Part shown: positions 18,101 through 26,000 of the stretch, in pieces
Layout: the number at the start of each line of letters is the position of its first letter
How positions within the stretch are numbered: position 1 is the first letter of the stretch
NCBI GenBank assembly: GCA_004151065.3
Contig: NWUY0300002075.1
Location: 9,014-35,013 of the forward strand
Origin: Larix sibirica
Taxonomy: Eukaryota; Streptophyta; Pinopsida; Pinales; Pinaceae
Length of the DNA: 26,000 nucleotides
Direction of reading: 5' to 3'
Program-made: the position numbers and the translations under genes
The notes under the pieces: model-generated
Databases searched by the model: none
What the model saw: the letters and a program-made list of their open reading frames with translations, nothing else
What the model was told of the DNA's origin: nothing

Positions 18101-18862
18101 CCTATATAAATGTTTCCTCTTGTAAATAAGACAAACATAATATGAATCATTGAATAGTTGTAACTGCCCAAGTAGATACCCAGAGGTCATAGGAGTTACT
18201 TTTTTAGATCATATAAAATACAGAAAGCAAAGAAATAAAAGGGACTTTTTGGCTTTGGCACATTGAAACTTGTAAAACTGATTTTGTGAGATTTAATAAG
18301 AACAATACTTTAGGGCCATTTACATGGGATTTCATATTTTATGATTGTAGGTTGTGAACTACTTCTTGCTTATTATTTTTGGAATTTGTTTATGGTGGAT
18401 GGTAACTCATATAAACTATTCTTTTTTATAGTTATTTGCTTCCATTTCATCTTTTGTAATATGTTTTGAGTTTGTTGATGTAAGATTGGTTGTACGAAAT
18501 ACAAGGACATATTGTTCTCTACTTGTAATTTTGTTGTTATGTTTATAATTCTGTTTAATTTCACTTACAAGTTTATGTGATTAGAAATATGAACATGACT
18601 GTGATTGTAGTCTTAAATTATCCATAAGTAGTTTCATGCTCCTAGCTAGGATAGGATAGAATAGTTTCATCCCTCATATTAGGATTCATAATTTCATCTT
18701 GCATTGTAGATCTCAATTTAAATTCAAGCGCAATCATTTTAGTAATGGATATTGGGCCATAATCCACATGGGTTTCCTATTCCAAATGGTGTTAGGTCTA
18801 ATTGAGACTTTTCGTCGTGTTTCACCTCTGATGTTGAAGGTGGCACTATGACTGTGTCAATA
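18101..18862 (+). repeat. LTR c (highly diverged relative of LTR a/b)
   Basis: It lies between the stop of ORF C and a PBS. Ordered patches match LTR b: GTTGTAACTG near 18159, GGGAC-TTTTGGCTTT near 18241, CTCCTAGCTAGGATAG near 18640, and ATCTTGCATT near 18697. The final part runs from TGGATATTGGGCC (about 18745) to ATAGAATTGTCACTAGAAGGA and aligns well with 750-880. The terminal CA has become TA (18861-18862). The 5' border is approximate. Confidence 0.6.
18641..18650. promoter_or_regulatory. 10-bp LTR palindrome, variant (LTR c)
   Basis: CCTAGCTAGG occupies the same block as CCTTGCAAGG in LTRs a and b. Two symmetric changes keep the palindrome perfect. Confidence 0.5.
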
Positions 18863-18866
18863 GAAT

Positions 18867-18882
18867 TGTCACTAGAAGGAAG
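18867..18882 (+). other. PBS of element 2, tRNA-Asn type, mutated
   Basis: TGTCACTAGAAGGAAG aligns with 867-882 and has the same four-base distance from the LTR end. Relative to the tRNA-Asn complement it has three changes, all of the kind expected from decay. Confidence 0.6.
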
Positions 18883-19130
18883 GCCATATTGTATTGATGG
18901 TAGAGAAACATGTTATTCACATGTTAATTGATTATAAGTTTCAAACCATGAAACCACACCCAGTCACACTCAATAAGTTTTTGAAAATCCTTAAACTTGA
19001 GAATTATTATATCTTGTTCCTCTCCATGAAGTTAGTGTTCTTGTTGCTTATCTCGGGCCCGTGCTTGGAAAGTAGGATGACTTCCCATAGCACAACATTA
19101 CCTAAGAGATAGTCAGACCATGGAATTGTT
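18883..19130 (+). other. Leader region of element 2
   Basis: A short open frame (18894-19112) shows no resemblance to the matching part of element 1 and no known motif. It is probably leader sequence. Confidence 0.4.
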
Positions 19131-20265
19131 TTTAAAACCATTGAGAATATCCCAGTTGACTTTGTAGAAGGCCTTATAGACCTTGTTATTTAAGAGACAC
19201 TTGATCCACTCAACGCTATCACACCATCCTCTATTAGATCATATGTTTCATCTCGTTCTTAGACACACAACCCACCCCATAATAGTGCAATCCATGATAC
19301 CGTGCAACATCTATTAGACAATAAGATGGTTGGACCCCAAGTGCCTACTTAGATGTCCCAAGATTCCTTGAATTTGTGGGGACAACTCCATGATTTACCC
19401 AAACACCCAAAGATAATTCTTACCAAATTCAACCCAAACAAAGTACTCTCTCTTGAAGATCATATAAAAAACTTCTATTTGGCCATTAGATTAATGAACG
19501 TAGAACATGAGGACGTTACGCATAGCTCTTCCTTTACACCTTCGAAAATAAAGCTTCGACTTGGTATTTCAATTTAACTCTTGGGTCAATAACCAATTGG
19601 AATGATTTTGAAAAGGAACTTCATAATAAATTTGGCAATGAAAAGACTCCTCCTCCCTCGATGAAATAATTTATATCCCTTAAAATGAGTTAAAAATAGA
19701 AGATTAAAGATTCCAATCAACAATTCACAACCCTTCTCAATAGATTTCCTAGCGACAACCAACCAAATGACTACGTTCCCATTGAATACTATGGGCGTCT
19801 ACTCTTCACACTATCATAGCTATGTTTTTTAAATGAGTAGGAAAACTAACTCTAGCATAAAACTTTGAAGAAGCCAAAAAGGTTGAAAAGAGATATCCAA
19901 TCTGTTTGGTCAATGGTGATAACATAATGGATGAAAACTAACCTTCTGCTTCTGCAAAGAAGCCCTTGTTGTTAGCAAATCTTATTGAAAGTGACCCTAC
20001 TAACTTGGAAAGTGCCCTTAAACCAATGGAGAAATTGTATGATGAGGTGATCAACTTAAGAAGAAATTTCAGAGAAGGAACCTCCAACAAAAATCCTTTC
20101 CACCCCTTTCACTAGAAAAATAATAAGAACAACTCTAAACCCCAAGAGTTTGATTAACTCGCTTTTAACCTAGAGTACATTGGGATGGAAAATTTATTCA
20201 CCTTCCATCAAGCCCATCACTTGGAAAAATCAGGCCCCCAGTGGATTAATTCATGAATACGGTTT
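19131..20265 (+). pseudogene. gag: gag of element 2, broken
   Basis: Parts in order match element 1: FVEGLIDLV (about 19161) with a P/S-rich stretch, LHDLPKHPKIILTKFN (about 19389), NVEHEDV, WNDFEKELHNKFGN (about 19597), a segment like DSNQQFTTLLNRF, AKKPLLLANL (about 19957), and TFHQAHHLEK (about 20206) in place of a zinc knuckle. There are at least two frameshifts and many stops. No CCHC cysteines are found, as in element 1. Confidence 0.7.
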
Positions 20266-21063
20266 TCAATGAGCTTCTAGATTAATAATCTCTCTTGAAT
20301 GAAGGTGCTTAAGAAGGAGATACTAAGGAAAACGTTGAAACAAAAACAATTAATGATGAGACAACCATGTTTCCATGGGATTGAGATTTAGATTTGGGAG
20401 AAATAGTAGAAGATAGTAAAATTGTCATTGAAGTTGATGCTAAGCAAGAAGTGCCTAAGAGTTATGCTCTAAGAGGTAAAGGACCTGGTAGTTAATAAGG
20501 CCTTGCTCACTAAATCTAACTTTGGCCTCACATAGAAAACTATTGATACCTAGAAGAGGACTTGTGACCTTGATTACAATAAAAATTATATGACATCCTC
20601 ACCTCTAAAAGACACACCACGAACCCATAATAGAACTTCTCCAAGCACGTCCCAATTAACCATAAACCCAGAGGTAAACTCAATGGTGAAAAACATGGAA
20701 TATAATGTAATTGAAGATATGAAGAAAACCAAATCAAATGCATTGATGTACAACCTTCGAAGTATCACACATAAAAGAAACTTGCTTTTAAACTCTTTTA
20801 AAAATTCACCCATTATTCAAGAAAAATATATAGTAAGTAATAATAACTAGAAGATTTTCATGGTCAACAAGATGTTGCCATCAATGCAACTAGTATAGGG
20901 TCTCATTACTTCCTTGAGACTAGTTTTGGTTGCTACACAACTGAGGAATCACCATTGGAAATAGTTACGTAGTTCGAACTACTTCACTACATGGACAAAT
21001 GCAAGTGTTTGTAATATAGTAGATGTGGGTAGTGCTTGTTCTAACTTGCTTTAGAAACTAACA
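20266..21063 (+). pseudogene. Gag-Pol linker of element 2 with protease deleted
   Basis: YNVIEDMKKTKSN (20703-20741) matches the linker of element 1. Soon after it, GSHYFLETSFGCY (about 20900-20940) matches the spacer downstream of the element 1 protease. No D-S-G-A-S motif lies between them, so about 500 bases with the protease are missing, with the junction around 20850-20890. The gag part before it is acidic and full of stops. Confidence 0.6.
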
Positions 21064-21690
21064 TTTTGGATGTCGTATTTCGATGGATCCAAAACATAGG
21101 AAGGAGACAAAGCAGGATGTATCTTGATTAATTTACAAAAACAGAAGACGCTCATTTCCTACAAGTTAGAATCTGAGTGCACCAACAACACAGATGACTA
21201 TGAAGGATTGATTCAAGGCTCAAAGAAGTCTATTGACTTGAAGGTGAAACATCTAAAAGTTTTAGGTGACTCTGAGATCATTGTAAGGCAAGTAAGGAAT
21301 AACATACACTATTTTTCTCCACGTTTGAAAGGATACCCGACCGAGGTACATAATTTAATCAATAATATTGATGCTTTCAATAGTACTTCCATTCATCACG
21401 GTAAAAACGTAGATGCAGATAGTTTAGCTAACATTGTTGCAAGATTTACTCCCTTGAATAATGGTTTTTCTTTGGAATTAATTTGCAGGCCCTTGATACC
21501 TGATAATGTGACCAACGAGCAAGTATTTAATAACAATGGGAAAATCATTGATATTCTCACCAATAAAGGCACATTCAAAGACTTGGTATTTGACAATGGA
21601 GAACACCAATTGGCGGTTCAAAATCAAAAGAATAAGGCTACGAACAATAATATAGTACCCAAGGGAGTCACACTCGATTTTTTTTTTTGA
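21064..21690 (+). pseudogene. Archaeal-type RNase H of element 2
   Basis: SYFDGSKT (Asp at 21082-21084) is followed by an in-frame TAG at 21097, in the same place as in element 1. Then come LESECTNNTDDYEGL (Glu replaced by Asp at 21196-21198), LKVLGDSEIIVRQVRN (Asp at 21268-21270) and DADSLANIVA (Asp at 21418-21420). The middle region deleted in element 1 is present here. A conserved tail (FSLELICRPLIPDNVTN) follows. The frame ends in a run of T's at about 21680, where a frameshift leads into RT. Confidence 0.8.
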
Positions 21691-21715
21691 CCTACAAACT
21701 AGATTCAAAGAAAGT

Positions 21716-22720
21716 GTGAATGTCGAAACAAAGAGTTTTGTCTTGAATTATGAGCACATCAACCTCGACATTGAAGATAATCCTAAAATGATCATTTTAG
21801 GAACCTGTTGTTCAAACACAGAGAAACAACCTTACACTCAATTGTTCATAAAATATAGAGATCTTTTTTCTTGGATATATGATGACCTCAAGGCCTATGA
21901 TACTAGAATCATCCAACACATGATTTTGCTTAAAGAAGGTACACAATCATTTCAAAAAAAGTTTAGGAAAGCACATCCAACACTCGACCCCCCCATGCAA
22001 GAGAATTTAAAGAAGCTACTAGATGCAAAAATTATTTTCAAAGTTCATCATTCCTCATGGTTTTCCATTCTAGTTACTGTTAGGAAAAAGTCAGGGTAAG
22101 TCAGGTTCTGTGTAGATTTTCATAATCTCAATAGAGCATCTGATCAAGATAATTATCTTATTCGTCACATGGAACAGATTCTATAGCTTGTCTTTGGTGT
22201 TGAAATGTTCTCCTTATTAAATGGATTTTATAGACATAACCAAGTTCTAGTTGTTGAACCTAATCCTTTGAAGACCACATTTCGTGCGAAATTGGGGACT
22301 TTTTCTTATCAAATAATGCCTTTTGGACTGATCATTATAGGAGCTATGTTCCAAATAAAAATGGATGTAGCATTGAAAGGACTAATTGGTCATAGTGTGG
22401 TGGTTTACCTTGATGACATGACTTACTATTCCGAGAATAAATTGGATCATTTACTCCACCAAAAATAAATCTTTGAAAAGTGTTAAGTATGGCATTTCCC
22501 TTCATCCAACGAAGAGCATTTTCGTTATTACAAAGGAGAAGTTACTGGGACATATTGTCTCCAAAGATGACATTTCAATAGACCCTAAAAGAAGCAAAGT
22601 AATTACACAAATTCTTTCTCCCAATAGTAAGAAAGTTATGAAGTCTTTATTGAGAAAGATAACCATCATACGTAGATTCGTCTCTAATTTCACATAAATA
22701 ATTAAACTTCTACAAAAGAT
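21716..22720 (+). pseudogene. pol: Reverse transcriptase of element 2
   Basis: LFIKYRDLFSWIYDDLKAYDTRIIQHMI opens the domain. HPTLDPPMQENLKKLLDAKIIFKV, RFCVDFHNLNRA, MPFGLIIIGAMFQ and the catalytic YLDDM (about 22403-22420) follow. A frameshift at about 22470 precedes KYGISLHPTKSIF and LLGHIVSKDDISIDPKR. A stop at 22184 lies right after MEQIL, as in element 1. The Gly-Ala of the GATFQ motif is partly changed (GAMFQ). Confidence 0.88.
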
Positions 22721-23210
22721 GATCAAGAAGGATGTTAAATTCAAATGGAAACATTAAGGAAAAGATACATTCAAAAGAATAAAATTGGCAATAGTTGCAG
22801 CTTCAACCCTCCACTGTCCCAGTTTTAACTAAAACTTCTTACTGTATACCTTTGTCTTAAATCATTCACTTGCAATAGTGCTCATGCAAAAAGATGAGCA
22901 AGGAAATGAATACCCCATTTCATTTATAAGTATTCGTTTTACAAGGAGCTTAGCTTAATTACCCTACCATTGACAAATAAACTTCCGATGTCTATAAAGC
23001 CATTAAACAATTCAGACCTTGCATTCTGGAAAACCACACTAAGGTGATAGTGCCTCACCCAGTCGTCGGGTCTCTATTTGTCCAGGAGTAACTTAGTGAA
23101 TGCAGAGGAAACTAGGTAACAACAAAACAAGAATATGATTAAGAATTTAAACCTGCTACCATTGTCAAAGGTCAAGCATTGTGAAAACTTATTTGTGAAG
23201 CTTTAAATCC
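22721..23210 (+). pseudogene. Gypsy RNase H of element 2, degenerate
   Basis: In order: a thumb/connection part ending in KLLQKMIKKDVKFKW, then NHSLAIVLMQKDEQGNEYPISFIS (about 22863-22930), a tail with VIVPHPVVGSLFVQE (about 23046-23090), and EFKPATIVKGQAL (about 23149-23182). The first catalytic Asp is absent here too. Several stops and shifts occur. Confidence 0.7.
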
Positions 23211-23684
23211 ATATGTTTCAAAAGAATAAGAAGGTTGGGAGAACAAGATGGCTCTTTTGCACAAGAGGTATTTTACATTCCCCCAAACATTGATTCCCAA
23301 TGTAATGAACTTATTCAGTATATACAATATGGGACCAAGCCCAGCTATAGGAATTCAAAACAAAAACATGCATTAAGGCTTAAGTATACTCAATATCAAT
23401 TGGTTAATAGTATACTCTTTTGGAAAAATTATGATGGAATGTTCCTAAGATTCCTTGAAGAACACAATGCTCATAAAGTTATCACTAATTTACATGATGG
23501 ACTAACAAGAGGACATTTTGTTGGCGATACTACAACACACAAAATCCTGAAGGTATGCTACTAGCCTACCCTATTCAAACATGCTCACATGCATGTACAA
23601 AAATGTTAGATCTATCAAAGATTCATTGATAGAGAGAAAAAAAAGCTATAGCATTACACCTTGTCTCTGTCTCTATTGAAGAAC
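23211..23684 (+). pseudogene. int: Integrase N-terminus of element 2, truncated
   Basis: An N-terminal segment (YIPPNIDSQCNELIQYIQYG) leads to the zinc-binding region LHDGLTRGHFVGDTTTHKI and a KHAHMHVQKC part (to about 23606). The text then runs in the same register as element 1 to a match with its ...ISKPF, where it stops at 23684. No DDE core is present in the window. The break is explained by LINE insertion. Confidence 0.75.
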
Positions 23685-23693
23685 TTTTTTTTT
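23685..23693 (-). other. LINE poly(A) tail
   Basis: Nine T's on the plus strand mark the 3' end of the minus-strand LINE and the insertion point in integrase. Confidence 0.65.
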
Positions 23694-24041
23694 AAACAAG
23701 AACGGATAAAATGTATAAAGATAAAAAAAAGATGAATGAGGAACCGTAGCTGAGCCAGTCTGGTTCAATACAGAGTTCAACTCGTCTTCGAATTCATATT
23801 ACAATTGTGTTTGTAAAACTACGATGATGGGATTCCATATGTTGTGTTGGTTGGTGAAATAATTGTTGGTCAAACTACGGTGATCAGAATTGCATATGTT
23901 TTCCAAGAGCTGCGCCCAGATCGGTGTAGGCTGGTGAGGTCAACCGTTGTTCTGTTTCCAATTGCTCAATGATGAGGTCGAAAAATCGTGTAGAGTTGTG
24001 GACCATGCTCCTTGTCTGCTTATGAGTAATCGTGCATAGCG
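23694..24041 (-). other. LINE 3' UTR with a short imperfect duplication
   Basis: This non-coding stretch lies between the ORF2 stop and the tail. It holds two related segments, 23815-23843 and 23871-23901 (AAACTACG-TGAT then CATATGTT), with a period of about 56 bases. Confidence 0.6.
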
Positions 24042-26000
24042 TTAAGGGATATTATGGTAGTCCATCTCCCCATTTGAGAGTTTGAATTTCCCATATTTGA
24101 GACTTGTGCCAGCTTTGGCCTCTCTATCAGCTTCATAGTTTAAATCCCTCATTATGTGGAATGATTTGAAGTGTGTGAAGGAGTTCGTGATTTTCTGGAT
24201 GCGGTGGATGATCCGTTTTATTGCTAGATCATTGAAGTCTGTGTGCGTGTTGAGGGTTTGGATTATTAAATTGGAATCTCCAAATACATGTAATTTCTCA
24301 GTTTTCCTAATTTTGGCAATATGACATCCTTTTAAGAGAGCCAAGGCTTCTGCTAGATTGTTGGAGCAAGTTCCCAAACTCCATCTATATTTGATTTCCA
24401 TTGTTCCTCCTATAGAGAATAGGACCCCTCCTGCTCCAACCGGTTCGGGATTCCTTTTGGATGTGCCATCGAAATGCAAGCTGTCAATATTTTGTTTGAT
24501 TCTCCAGACTTGAAATTCGGAGTTGGTGAATATGATTTGCCAATGTGGCAGATTCCGAGGTCGTAATATTACATCCTTTTTGGGATTGGGAAGGAGGGTG
24601 CCAAGCCAATGAAGCTCATTTGCATTGAGATTTGTATTCGCCTTGAGGTTAGAGGATTGCACGCATTCGATCAGTAGGCCTTTGGCCTGACCAACTTGCA
24701 AGGGGGAGATATAGGTATCCTGGAATAAGGTTTTATTCCTTGCCAGCCAAATCTTCCAGCATGTGAATTTAGGAATCGTGAGCCATATAAGAGACCAGAG
24801 TGTTTTATTTGACAGAGGGGAAGGGTAGATGGACTTCCAGTCTTTAAGAAGGCATGTGATGGAGTTGAAGGCCGACATGGTCACACTAAGGCTTTGGAGC
24901 ATGTGATTCCAGACAAATTTTGCAAATTGGCAGTCCAAGAATAAGTGATCAATTGATTCAGAAGTCCTCTGCAATAATATACATATGTGCGGCCCAATGA
25001 TGCCTCTTTTAATTAGATTGTCTCCGGTAAGAAATTTCCTGTGTGTGAGTGTCCATGTGAAGAAGTTTATTCTGGGGAGCCCAAATGGATTCCAGGCCAT
25101 TTTCCATAAACTTTTCATTGAGATGTCGTGCTTTTGAAGGGCGTTGAATCCAAGAGCAGTTGTGTACTTCCCTTTTGGTCCCCAACCACGGTCGTCGTTG
25201 TCTTGTAGATGGGAAGGAGCACAATTGACCAGATTTTCCATGAGAAGGATTATGGATGGTTCGATGTTAGTTGGGACATCAAGAATTTTCCATTCTTGCC
25301 ATTCACCATTGGAATTTCATACACTGAGATATTTCAATGATCTAATTTTGTTATGAGTTAGCCAATGGGCAATGTCATGGTGATCGCTCTTTTCCTGGAG
25401 AGGGGGGTGCCCCATGATCTTGTCAGAGAAGATATTTATATTTCTTCCATTCCCAAGAATCCAGTAAAGCTTCTGCGCAAATAGATCCCAGGCGGCCTTG
25501 CATAATGACCATATAGAGGATCCTTTAGAGATGGGCTTGTTGTCGAGGCATCTTAGCTTTGTGCTTGTTAAGTATTTTCTTCTTAGCAAGTGGCTGACCC
25601 GATGTTGTCTGTTGGAGAGTATTTGCCAAAGGATTTTGCCTCCCATTGCTATATTTGCTTGGTGAGGGTCACGAATTTGGAGGCCGCCTGAGATTTTCGG
25701 TTTTTTTATAATGCTCCAGTTCACCAAGTGCAAATTGTTCTCCTTATTTTTTCCTCCAGTCCAAAGGAAATCTCTTATAAGTTTACTTATTTGGTTTGAG
25801 GTCCCTTTGGGTGCTAGAAGAAGGGATGACTGATAAATTGGGAGTGTTGAGAGGATTGCTTTTATCAATATCAGTTTTCTAGCTTTGTTGAGCCAGTATC
25901 CTCCCCAATTCCTAATTTTGGATTTGATTCTGCTTATAGTTTCATCCCAGAATCCTGATTTTGTGTGGCCTTGTGCTATGGGGAGGCCCAAGTATTTGAA
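24042..26000 (-). pseudogene. LINE ORF2 C-terminal half: post-RT region, zf-RVT and RNase H
   Basis: The frame is open at the right edge with YLGLPIAQG, the sequence that follows the RT of plant L1 elements. It continues with LNKARKLILIKAILSTLP, RDFLWTGG, HLVNWSIIKKPKISGGLQI and a single in-frame TGA at 25317-25319. A Trp is likely lost there (TGG to TGA), and no shift is needed. Next is a zinc-binding reverse-transcriptase region, RINFFTWTLTHRKFLTGDNL with IDHLFLDC. One Cys of the usual C-x2-C is replaced by Leu (CILL). Last comes an archaeal-type RNase H with all four acidic residues: in the 399-residue part from 25241, D258 (FDGTS), E298 (LAEAL), D322 (GDSN) and D372 (EADREA). The stop is TAA at 24042-24044. 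The element would retrotranspose by target-primed reverse transcription. This copy is defective by at least the TGA. Confidence 0.9.

Larger units (their letters stand above)
18101..23684 (+). mobile_element. Tat-like gypsy element 2, degenerate, cut by a LINE
   Basis: LTR c, PBS, gag, aRNH, RT, gypsy RNase H and the first part of integrase occur in the same order as in element 1. The proteins match element 1 at roughly half of their residues, so these are different, older members of one family. The protease is deleted and the integrase core is missing after 23684, where a minus-strand LINE tail begins. The remainder may lie beyond the LINE, outside the window. Confidence 0.8.
23685..26000 (-). 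mobile_element. Plant L1-type LINE, 3' part, inserted in antisense
   Basis: On the minus strand, from right to left, there is the end of ORF2 (26000-24042), a 3' UTR of about 350 bases, and a short poly(A), seen as nine T's at 23685-23693. The tail joins the integrase of element 2 without any gypsy sequence beyond it. The ORF2 part has one stop in about 1950 bases, so it is much younger than the gypsy elements it interrupts. RT and endonuclease lie beyond the window. A target-site duplication cannot be checked here because the LINE 5' end is outside. Confidence 0.85.

Noticed and set aside
23612-23632. Perfect 7-bp inverted repeat CTATCAA...TTGATAG
   Set aside because: It lies within integrase coding sequence with no partner in element 1; a 7-bp match at this spacing is not surprising.

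Overview
The window looks like intergenic nuclear DNA of a seed plant with a large, repeat-rich genome. It holds old, heavily mutated LTR retrotransposons of the Ty3/gypsy class and one younger plant L1-type LINE on the minus strand. No intact host gene, rRNA, tRNA or CRISPR array was seen. From unverified memory, the polyprotein style and the companion 3' ORF family resemble high-copy conifer (yew-like) elements, so a gymnosperm is my best but weak guess.

Layout. An LTR (1-862, cut by the window edge) is followed by a primer-binding site resembling the 3' end of plant tRNA-Asn. Next comes a broken gag-pol: gag about 1206-2303, protease about 2961, an archaeal-type RNase H (aRNH) about 3594, RT to 5108, the usual gypsy RNase H to 5705, and integrase to 6990. 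A non-coding stretch (6991-8440), a CpG-rich block (8440-9270) and a leader follow. After these lies an unfamiliar ORF family in two tandem copies, A (9788-about 11990) and B (12513-15696). The stop of B touches a second LTR (15697-16653), which also carries a PBS remnant. That PBS remnant is fused to the 3' half of a third, more diverged ORF copy, C (about 16690-18100). The stop of C again touches an LTR-like block (18101-18862) with its own PBS. A second gag-pol copy follows (18883-23684), lacking the protease and most of the integrase. A LINE inserted in antisense ends in a poly(A) tail (read as T's at 23685-23693), and its ORF2 C-terminus runs to the right edge.

Interpretation. The repeated order LTR-PBS-gag-pol-3'ORF-LTR suggests a large Tat-lineage-like element (at least 16.6 kb) with a sense-strand ORF after pol, present here as an LTR-sharing tandem array of decayed copies. 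Most notable are: (i) the aRNH lying between protease and RT in both copies, rather than after the gypsy RNase H; (ii) the uncharacterised coiled-coil 3' ORF family, preceded by a conserved splice-acceptor-like site; (iii) an LTR palindrome kept by paired changes; and (iv) an in-frame TAG shared by two diverged copies. Everything here is read by eye. Homology statements come from motif recognition, not searches.
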